Shown here one piece after another: positions 6,371-11,476 of a DNA stretch of 11,476 nt. The stretch is from Alphaproteobacteria bacterium (GTDB lineage Bacteria > Pseudomonadota > Alphaproteobacteria > Micropepsales > Micropepsaceae), in the NCBI GenBank assembly GCA_019508105.1, contig JAEKMB010000098.1:1-11476 (forward strand), in the 5' to 3' direction. The notes below the pieces were generated by a model that did no database searches, was not told the DNA's origin, and was given only the letters and a program-made list of their open reading frames with translations. Within the stretch, counting starts at the first letter, position 1; each line of letters opens with the position of its first letter. A program made the position numbers and the translations under genes.

Positions 6371-6375
6371 CCGGT

Positions 6376-7083
6376 TCAGTGCGCGCTGGCGTCCAACATC
6401 TGGGCGGCGATGCTGCCGGGCTCCAGCATCTCCAGCGCATCCTCGGGCCGGGGACCGAAGCTGACATGGGCGAGGCGCGCGCCCGACATGCAGGCCGCCA
6501 AGGCGGCGCCAAGACGCCGGGTGCGGTCCATGTGGGTGACGATCACCCGGCGGAAACGGAAGGCTGAAACGATATCGCTGACATCTTCGGCGTCGTTCAA
6601 GGCCGAAACCACGCCGATGGTCTCCACCCCTTCGATCTCGCCCAGCGCGGAAAAGGCGGCGGCGGCGCGGGCATTCAAGGGATTGAAGCCGTCGGCTTCC
6701 ATCACGGTCAGCATTTCCGGCGGATTGGTGCCGGTACGAAACAGGGCCAGTCCGCCATCGGCGCGGGTGACGTTGGTGCGGCGGCCCACCAAGGCGGCAG
6801 CATGCAGGATCTTGGCAGCCACCGTGCTTTTGCCGGCGCCGCCGGGCCCCACCAGCAGGATGCCGCGGGCCTTTTCATAATCGATCGGGGCCGGGACCAT
6901 GCGCTGGGATAGCGCGAAAGCCAGCGCGGCGTCGGCGCTGACCTCGGGAAAGTTGGCGGCCTCCCGTATCAAGGCCTGGGCCAGGGTTTCGGGCAAGCGG
7001 TGGCGCTTCATCGCCGCGCCCAGCGAGCTGCGCAGATCAGCGCGCGGGAAGGCGACCAGGTTGCTGGCGGCCGGCAACGCCAT
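6376..7083 (-). CDS. FlhF-like SRP-family GTPase/P-loop protein, short form
   Basis: The 235-residue protein follows flhA by 4 bp (TAG-CGCC-ATG), so it is the last gene of the flagellar operon. Residues 72-91 read RGILLVGPGGAGKSTVAAKI, the P-loop of SRP-type GTPases (Lys85, Ser86). THMDRTRRLGAAL (183-195) corresponds to the TKLDE...LG guanine-specificity and closing motif of FlhF/FtsY/Ffh, with His in place of Lys. The DTAG switch motif expected after the P-loop region is not recognisable; EADG (129-132) lies near its place. Canonical FlhF has a basic N-terminal domain and a full NG domain and sets flagellar position and number. Here the region before the P-loop is about 70 residues of N-domain-like helix, with no separate basic domain. 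It may be a degenerate FlhF relative that binds nucleotide but hydrolyses it poorly. A distinct ATPase role is possible. The family call is firm as P-loop and moderate as FlhF. Confidence 0.7.
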   Translation of the reverse strand: MALPAASNLVAFPRADLRSSLGAAMKRHRLPETLAQALIREAANFPEVSADAALAFALSQRMVPAPIDYEKARGILLVGPGGAGKSTVAAKILHAAALVGRRTNVTRADGGLALFRTGTNPPEMLTVMEADGFNPLNARAAAAFSALGEIEGVETIGVVSALNDAEDVSDIVSAFRFRRVIVTHMDRTRRLGAALAACMSGARLAHVSFGPRPEDALEMLEPGSIAAQMLDASAH

Positions 7084-7087
7084 GGCG

Positions 7088-9190
7088 CTAGACCTGACCC
7101 AAGGTGCGCAGGCGCACTGAGGCGTGGATTTCGTTCTGGCTCATCACCACGGTCTGGGGGCGGAAGCGCTCGATGATGGAGCGCACAAAGGGACGGATCT
7201 GGGGCGATGTCAGCAGCACCGGCACTTCATTCTTGCCGCTGGCCTCGTCAAAGGCTTCGCGCACCTGCTGGATGAACTGCTGCAACTGCGACGGTGCCAT
7301 GGCAAGCTGGCGTTCCTCGCCGGTGCCGACGATGGATTCGGCGAAGGCCTGTTCCCAGCCGGGCGACAGCGCCACCAACGGCAGATAGCCGCCCGGCGAA
7401 AGATTGGCGTGGCAAAGCTGGCGGGCGAGACGCGCGCGCACATGCTCGGTGATGTAGAGCGCGTTCTTGGTGTGACCGACGGCCTCGGCGATGCCTTCCA
7501 GGATGGCGGGCAGGTCGCGGATCGAGACCCGCTCGCCCAGAAGGGTCTGCAGCACGCGCTGGGCGCCGGTGACGGAAATCTGCGACGGGATGATCTCGTC
7601 CACCAGCTTCTTGTTCTCGGGCGGCAGGTCATCCAGCAGCTTCTTGGTCTCCGCATAGGAGAGCAGTTCGGACATATGGCCCTTGAGCACTTCGGTGAGG
7701 TGGGTGGTCAGCACCGTGCCGGGATCCACCACGGTGAAGCCGCGGAACGATGCTTCTTCCTTGAGGCTGCCGGACACCCAGGTGGCGGGCAGGCCGAAAG
7801 CCGGCTCGGTGGTATGGGTACCGGGCAAGTCGATGGGCAGGCCCTTGGGGTCCATGATCAGGAAGGAGCCGGGAAAAAGCTCGCCTTTGCCGGAATCAAA
7901 TTCCTTGATGCGGATGCGGTACTCGTTGGCGCCCAGCTGCATATTGTCCAGGATGCGAACCGCGGGCATGACAAAGCCCATTTCCTGCGCCAGTTGGCGG
8001 CGCAGCGCCTTGATCTGGTCGGTGATGCGGTGGCCCTGCACATCATTGATCAGCGGCAACAGGCCATAGCCCAGCTCGATGCGCAGCAGGTCCAGCGCCA
8101 GGGCGGAGGAAATCGGCTCCTCCTTGGGCGGGCCTTCGGCTTGCGCGACGTCGGCGGCGGCCTGCTGGGTGCGGGCGTCCTTGCGCTTATGGGCATAATA
8201 GGCGAGCGAACCGGTACCAACCGCCAGGCCGCCAAAGGCCAGGGTCGGCATGCCCGGCAGCACCGCGACAATGCCCATCACGGCGGCGGCCATGCCCAGT
8301 GCCTGGGGATAGAAGGAAAGCTGGTTGATAAGCGCCTTGTCGGTAGCGCCTTCGACGCCGGCCTTGGAAACCATCAGGCCCGCGGCGGTGGACACGATCA
8401 GGGCCGGCATCTGCGACACCAGTCCGTCACCCACCGTCAGCAGGGTGAAGGTGTGGGAGGCATCCATGAAGCTCATGCCCTTCTGGGCCACGCCGATGAT
8501 GATGCCGCCGATGATGTTGATGCCGACGATCAACAAGCCGGCAATGGCATCGCCGCGCACGAATTTGCTGGCGCCGTCCATGGCGCCGAAGAAATTGGAT
8601 TCCGCCTCGATGGTCTTGCGCCGCTGCTTGGCTTCCTTTTCGTCGATCAGGCCGGCCGAGAGATCGGCATCGATCGCCATCTGCTTGCCGGGCATGGCGT
8701 CCAGGCTGAAGCGGGCGGCGACTTCGGCAATGCGGCCCGAACCCTTGGTGATGACAATGAAGTTCACGATCACCAGGATGGCGAAAACGATCAAGCCGAT
8801 GACGAAATTGCCCTGCATGATCAGCTTGCCGAAAGCCTGGATGACATAGCCGCTGGCCGCGGTGCCTTCATTGCCATGGCCCAGGATCAGCCGGGTGGAG
8901 GCGAGGTTGAGCGCCAGTCGCATCATGGTGGTGAGCAGCAGGATGGTGGGGAAAGAGCTGAATTCCAGCGGTTTCCTGATGAACACCGCCGTCATCAGGA
9001 TCAGGATGGAGAAGCTCAGCGAAAAGGCCAGGCTCACATCCAAGAGCCAGGTGGGCAGCGGCAGGATCAGCACCACGAGGATGGCCATGATGCCGATGGC
9101 CAGGCCCAGGTCCGACTTCTTGATGAAGTCGAAGATCCTGGCGGGGGTCAGGTTCAGACCCGCAGAAGCCGTGGTGGTGGTGTCGCTCAT
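7088..9190 (-). CDS. flhA: FlhA, flagellar export gate protein
   Basis: FlhA is the main membrane protein of the flagellar export gate. It forms a nonameric ring that takes substrates from chaperones and helps use the proton motive force. At 700 residues it is full length. About eight membrane helices lie between 28 and 332. The FHIPEP signature region MMRLALNLASTRLIL (89-103) is intact, as is the conserved cytoplasmic loop with LDAMPGKQMAIDADL (163-177). The C-terminal cytoplasmic domain (about 345-700) contains the usual DPGTVLTTHLTEV and LLDDLP motifs. The start ATG (9188-9190) gives a normal N terminus (MSDTTTTASAG) and has GAAGAG about 6 nt upstream. It is the fourth gene of the operon fliH-fliN-flbD-flhA-FlhF-like. 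The 158-bp gap after flbD is the largest in the operon and contains stem-loops, so partly independent expression is possible. The T3SS homologue SctV is excluded by context. Confidence 0.97.
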   Translation of the reverse strand: MSDTTTTASAGLNLTPARIFDFIKKSDLGLAIGIMAILVVLILPLPTWLLDVSLAFSLSFSILILMTAVFIRKPLEFSSFPTILLLTTMMRLALNLASTRLILGHGNEGTAASGYVIQAFGKLIMQGNFVIGLIVFAILVIVNFIVITKGSGRIAEVAARFSLDAMPGKQMAIDADLSAGLIDEKEAKQRRKTIEAESNFFGAMDGASKFVRGDAIAGLLIVGINIIGGIIIGVAQKGMSFMDASHTFTLLTVGDGLVSQMPALIVSTAAGLMVSKAGVEGATDKALINQLSFYPQALGMAAAVMGIVAVLPGMPTLAFGGLAVGTGSLAYYAHKRKDARTQQAAADVAQAEGPPKEEPISSALALDLLRIELGYGLLPLINDVQGHRITDQIKALRRQLAQEMGFVMPAVRILDNMQLGANEYRIRIKEFDSGKGELFPGSFLIMDPKGLPIDLPGTHTTEPAFGLPATWVSGSLKEEASFRGFTVVDPGTVLTTHLTEVLKGHMSELLSYAETKKLLDDLPPENKKLVDEIIPSQISVTGAQRVLQTLLGERVSIRDLPAILEGIAEAVGHTKNALYITEHVRARLARQLCHANLSPGGYLPLVALSPGWEQAFAESIVGTGEERQLAMAPSQLQQFIQQVREAFDEASGKNEVPVLLTSPQIRPFVRSIIERFRPQTVVMSQNEIHASVRLRTLGQV

Positions 9191-9262
9191 TCTAAGCTCT
9201 TCGCATCCTATAGGCCGGTGTTTTCGCCCGGCCGCTCACTCAAGTTCGCGGCGTTGTCCATT

Positions 9263-9307
9263 CGCTGCCGCTATGGACCTCGAAATGGTCCGTCGTTAGC
9301 GACAGCG
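9263..9307 (-). other. Large stem-loop in the flbD-flhA intergenic region
   Basis: The outer arms cgctgccgcta (9263-9273) and tagcgacagcg (9297-9307) pair at 10 of 11 positions. Inside them, ggacc (9275-9279) and ggtcc (9287-9291) form a second helix with a 7-nt loop, leaving a 5-nt bulge on one side. It lies in the leader between flbD and flhA, about 70 nt before the flhA start on the transcribed minus strand. It could be an mRNA processing or stability hairpin, an attenuator, a regulator site or a dispersed palindrome. It has no T-run. Confidence 0.55.
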
Positions 9308-9324
9308 TAGTACGACACCATTTC

Positions 9325-9342
9325 GTTCGCCTTTCGGCGAAC
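9325..9342 (-). other. GNRA-capped hairpin just after flbD
   Basis: Seven-base arms gttcgcc (9325-9331) and ggcgaac (9336-9342) surround a 4-nt loop which on the transcribed strand is GAAA, a stable GNRA tetraloop. It begins 6 nt past the flbD stop. No T-run follows, so it is not a standard terminator. It may protect the 3' end of a processed upstream message from exonucleases, giving unequal amounts of flbD and flhA mRNA. Confidence 0.5.
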
Positions 9343-9348
9343 CGTTCC

Positions 9349-10737
9349 TCACCCAGCCATCTTCTGTTCGTAGCCGCGCTGTTCACCATGGCTGGGAATG
9401 CTGAGGCCGGAGTCCGAATATTCGCGCAGCTTGTTGCGCAGGGTGCGGATCGAGATGCCCAGGATGTTGGCGGCATGGGTGCGGTTGCCCAGGCAATGGT
9501 CCAGCGTGTCCAGGATCAGGTCGCGCTCCACATCGCTGACGGTGCGTCCGACAAGCCCGCGGGTAACGGCGGCGGCCGAGACCACCGCGTTCTGCACTGC
9601 CGGGTTCTGCGGGCTATTCTGTGCCGCGCCCACCTGGCTGCCGTCCGGCAGGCGGATGGCTTCTGGCGAGATGTCGGGGCCAGTGGCCAGGAGCACGGCG
9701 CGGTGGATGGTATTTTCCAGCTCGCGGACATTGCCTTTCCAGACGTGACCCAGCAGCAAACGCTCGGTCTGGGAGGAGACGGCGCGGTACGGCACGCCAT
9801 TGGCCTCGGCATATTTGCGGGCGAAGTGGTGCGACAGGGCGCGAATATCCTTGGGACGCTCGCGCAAGGCGGGCAGGCGCAGATTCACCACATTCAGGCG
9901 GTAGAGCAGGTCTTCGCGGAAGGTGCCGTGCTTGACCGCCTCCGCCAGGTCGCGGTTGGAGGTGGCAATGATGCGGATGTCCACCTTGACCGGCTTGGTG
10001 CCGCCGACGCGGTCGATTTCGCGCTCCTGGATGGCACGCAGCAGCTTGGCCTGCAGGCGCGCGTCCATTTCGCTGATTTCGTCCAGCAGCAGGGTGCCGC
10101 CATTGGCTTCCTCGAACTTGCCGATGCGCCGGGCGATGGCGCCGGTAAAGGCGCCTTTCTCATGGCCGAACAGTTCGGATTCCAGCAGGTTTTCCGGGAT
10201 GGCGGCGCAGTTCACCGAAATGAAGGGCTTGTCGGAACGCGCCGACTTGCGGTGAACATAACGCGCCAGCACTTCCTTGCCGGTGCCGCTTTCGCCGGTG
10301 ACCAGGATCGAGGCTTCGCTGCCGGCGATCTGGTCGGCCAGGCTGAGTACCGCCGTCATGGCTTCGTCTTCATGCACCAGCTGGTGGGATTCGTCGGCCA
10401 CCGCCGCCAGCACCGCGGCGATCAGCTCGGCGTCGGCGGGCAAGGGGAGATATTCCTTGGCGCCGGCGCGGATCGCTTCCACGGCGCGGCGCGTGTCAGT
10501 GCCGATGCCGCAGGCTACCACCGGGGTGCAGATGCGTTCGGAGCTGAGGCCGCGCACCAGCGCGGCGATGTCGAGGGTGACGTCGCAGAACACCAGATCG
10601 GCGCCGACGCCACCGCGCAGCGAGGACAGGGCCTGTTCGATGTCCGCGGCATGGGTGACTTTCGCCCCCTTGTCCATGGCGATTTTGGTGGCCAGGCCGA
10701 TCTGGCCCTGAAGTCCGCCGACGATGAGTAGACGCAT
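9349..10737 (-). CDS. flbD: FlbD, sigma-54-dependent activator of late flagellar genes
   Basis: The 462-residue NtrC-family enhancer-binding protein activates sigma-54 promoters of late flagellar genes, and in Caulobacter it represses the early fliF promoter. The N-terminal receiver-like domain (1-115) keeps Asp52 (VFCDV) and a Lys at 94 (AKEYLPLP), but the acidic pair near the start is missing (IVGGLQG instead of two Asp/Glu). The AAA+ core (about 125-355) has Walker A GESGTGKE (148-155), the sigma-54 contact loop GAFTGA (195-200), Walker B GGTLLLDE (213-220) and NVREL (336-340). A linker of about 40 residues rich in Ala, Gln and Asn precedes a Fis-type helix-turn-helix (about 402-440, HAANILGISIRTLRNKL). 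The start ATG has AAAGGA 8 nt upstream (complement of 10746-10751). Its position after fliN fits the Caulobacter fliF operon arrangement. Confidence 0.95.
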   Translation of the reverse strand: MRLLIVGGLQGQIGLATKIAMDKGAKVTHAADIEQALSSLRGGVGADLVFCDVTLDIAALVRGLSSERICTPVVACGIGTDTRRAVEAIRAGAKEYLPLPADAELIAAVLAAVADESHQLVHEDEAMTAVLSLADQIAGSEASILVTGESGTGKEVLARYVHRKSARSDKPFISVNCAAIPENLLESELFGHEKGAFTGAIARRIGKFEEANGGTLLLDEISEMDARLQAKLLRAIQEREIDRVGGTKPVKVDIRIIATSNRDLAEAVKHGTFREDLLYRLNVVNLRLPALRERPKDIRALSHHFARKYAEANGVPYRAVSSQTERLLLGHVWKGNVRELENTIHRAVLLATGPDISPEAIRLPDGSQVGAAQNSPQNPAVQNAVVSAAAVTRGLVGRTVSDVERDLILDTLDHCLGNRTHAANILGISIRTLRNKLREYSDSGLSIPSHGEQRGYEQKMAG

Positions 10738-10762
10738 GGCAGGTATCCTTTAAAAATGGGCC

Positions 10763-11122
10763 TTACGAGCCGGAGCCGGCCTTGATGATTTCCGTCATGG
10801 TGATGCCCAGCCGGTCCTCGACCAGCACCACTTCGCCGCGCGCCACCAGGCGGTCATTGACATAGATGTCGATGGCTTCACCGACCTTGCGGTCCAGTTC
10901 CACCACGGTGCCCTTGCCCAGCTTCAGGAGCTGGCTGACTTCCATCGCGCTCTTGCCCAGCACGGCGCTGACCGTGACCGGCACGTCGAACACCGCTTCC
11001 AGGTCGACGGCGGAATGCTTCGGCGTCGCTTCGGCAGGCGCGTCGGTGTTCAGCAGCGCGGCGGCGGTGCCGGGCGCGGCTTCCTGGCTCAGGTCGGGCA
11101 GATCGACATTGTCGGTCGCCAT
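10763..11122 (-). CDS. fliN: FliN, flagellar motor switch protein
   Basis: FliN is a C-ring component that forms the base of the rotor, helps switch rotation and docks FliH, bringing the export ATPase to the basal body. The 119-residue protein has a variable, Ala/Asp-rich start (1-38) and a complete SpoA-type domain (about 40-115). Family motifs are FDVPVTVSAVLGKSAMEVSQLL, placed at 45-66 (longer than quoted in full elsewhere), LGKGTVVELDRKVGEAIDIYV in 68-88 and NDRLVARGEVVLVEDRLGI in 89-107. The start has AAAGGA 7 nt upstream (complement of 11130-11135), a strong site like that of flbD. It lies 18 bp after the fliH stop and 25 bp before flbD, clearly in one operon. The only alternative, the T3SS homologue SctQ, is longer. 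Confidence 0.95.
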   Translation of the reverse strand: MATDNVDLPDLSQEAAPGTAAALLNTDAPAEATPKHSAVDLEAVFDVPVTVSAVLGKSAMEVSQLLKLGKGTVVELDRKVGEAIDIYVNDRLVARGEVVLVEDRLGITMTEIIKAGSGS

Positions 11123-11140
11123 GGGACTATCCTTTCAAAT

Positions 11141-11476
11141 TCAAGAAGTGGGCACGATGGGAGAGAAACGGTGGGCGATAAGGGCGGTCAGGGCGTCTTC
11201 GATGACTTGCTCGCGGCGTTCGGCGCCGCCGCCGCGCCATTCGATGCGGCAGTCGCCGCCGGTCATGGCCGGGTCAGCCGCCATGGCGACGCGCCCCTCA
11301 TAACCTTCTTCATGGGCGATATCGGCCAGGCGCTGTTCCAGAACCTCGGCCACGGCCGGGGCGGCGCGCAGGGTGATGCGCGGCTCGCCGATGGCCTGGT
11401 GCATGGCCTGGCGCAGGGCGATTTCCACATCGCCGGCGGGCAGGGCGGCGAGGGCCGCGGGCGCGATCTTCTTGGC
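11141..11476 (-). CDS. fliH: FliH, flagellar export ATPase regulator, 5' partial
   Basis: The reading frame is open to the window edge, so only the C-terminal 111 residues are present and the start lies outside. FliH is the stator-like partner of FliI. It dimerises, holds FliI and links it to FliN in the C-ring. The visible part corresponds to the E/V-type ATPase delta-like C-terminal domain. It has a helix with PAGDVEIALRQAMHQAIGEP, a VLEQRLADIAHEEGYEG stretch, then DCRIEWRGGGAERREQVIEDAL near the C terminus, the usual D-C-x-(I/L)-E-W signature of alphaproteobacterial FliH (called FlbE in Caulobacter). An internal ATG at 11428 is not the start, because the conserved reading continues upstream without a break. 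It is the first visible gene of the operon, and fliG and fliF would be expected further upstream. Confidence 0.88.
   Translation of the reverse strand, partial: AKKIAPAALAALPAGDVEIALRQAMHQAIGEPRITLRAAPAVAEVLEQRLADIAHEEGYEGRVAMAADPAMTGGDCRIEWRGGGAERREQVIEDALTALIAHRFSPIVPTS

Larger units (their letters stand above)
5944..6375. other. Non-coding interval between the 74-aa gene and the FlhF-like gene
   Basis: About 430 bp hold no convincing gene. I see a perfect 8-bp inverted repeat, gcgaaacc (6037-6044) and ggtttcgc (6068-6075), with a 23-nt spacer. There is also a perfect 15-bp palindrome with a 3-nt centre, and at the right end a palindromic repeat (both listed separately). Base composition falls between about 6150 and 6210, where a plus-strand reading of 49 codons (6154-6303) begins, but its third positions lack the GC bias of the real genes. 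The interval must contain the promoter of the leftward 74-residue gene. I could not pick out a clear -35/-10. Confidence 0.5.

Noticed and set aside
7124..9310. A 728-codon plus-strand reading frame opposite flhA
   Set aside because: It is the antisense of a strongly conserved GC-rich gene. The translation is rich in His, Gln, Gly and Asp with no domain, as expected from complementing GC-biased third positions.
9325..9342. A rho-independent terminator after flbD
   Set aside because: The stem is good but no T-run follows on the minus strand, and flhA is expected to be in the same operon.
9388..10731. A 447-codon plus-strand reading frame opposite flbD
   Set aside because: It is an antisense shadow of the conserved activator, repetitive in Gly/Ala/Asp/His.

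Overview
The window is GC-rich DNA from an alphaproteobacterium with a CtrA-type cell-cycle and flagellar control system (Caulobacterales, Micropepsales or a neighbouring order; the genus cannot be fixed from this sequence). The evidence is a full-length CtrA response regulator with Asp51, the alphaproteobacterial flagellar activator FlbD in an operon with fliH, fliN and flhA, and dense TTAA motifs plus a GANTC site in front of ctrA.

Layout. (1) 2-1424, plus strand: the 3' part of an MsbA-like ABC exporter whose nucleotide-binding domain has lost the stretch between the signature motif and the D-loop, with a frame change. (2) 1421-2515: a secreted paraoxonase/arylesterase-fold beta-propeller protein overlapping the ABC stop by ATGA. 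(3) 2526-2669, minus: a probable 47-residue membrane protein. (4) 2701-2905: a hairpin, a 131-bp palindromic dispersed-type repeat and a symmetric terminator. (5) 2924-3625, minus: ctrA. (6) 3626-3921: divergent regulatory region with seven TTAA motifs. (7) 3922-5702, plus: fliI and fliJ, overlapping by ATGA. (8) 5706-5930, minus: a small tail-anchored protein of unknown function. (9) 5931-6375: non-coding DNA with inverted repeats, ending in a second, shorter palindromic repeat. (10) 6376-11476, minus: a flagellar operon, transcribed fliH (partial), fliN, flbD, flhA, then a short FlhF-like GTPase-family protein.

How the genes work together. CtrA starts the flagellar cascade. FliI, FliJ and FliH form the ATPase complex of the flagellar export apparatus, FlhA is its membrane export gate, FliN is part of the C-ring switch and docks FliH, and FlbD activates sigma-54-dependent late flagellar genes. 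The window therefore holds most of the export-ATPase/gate module beside the master regulator and the late-class regulator. The ABC/paraoxonase pair on the left looks unrelated to motility.

I see no CRISPR array, prophage, transposase, tRNA or rRNA, and no obvious new multi-gene system. The observations most worth checking are the damaged ABC gene, the paraoxonase-like protein that keeps its structural residues but has lost the usual catalytic ones, the ctrA/fliI regulatory region, the stem-loops between flbD and flhA, and the small membrane proteins.
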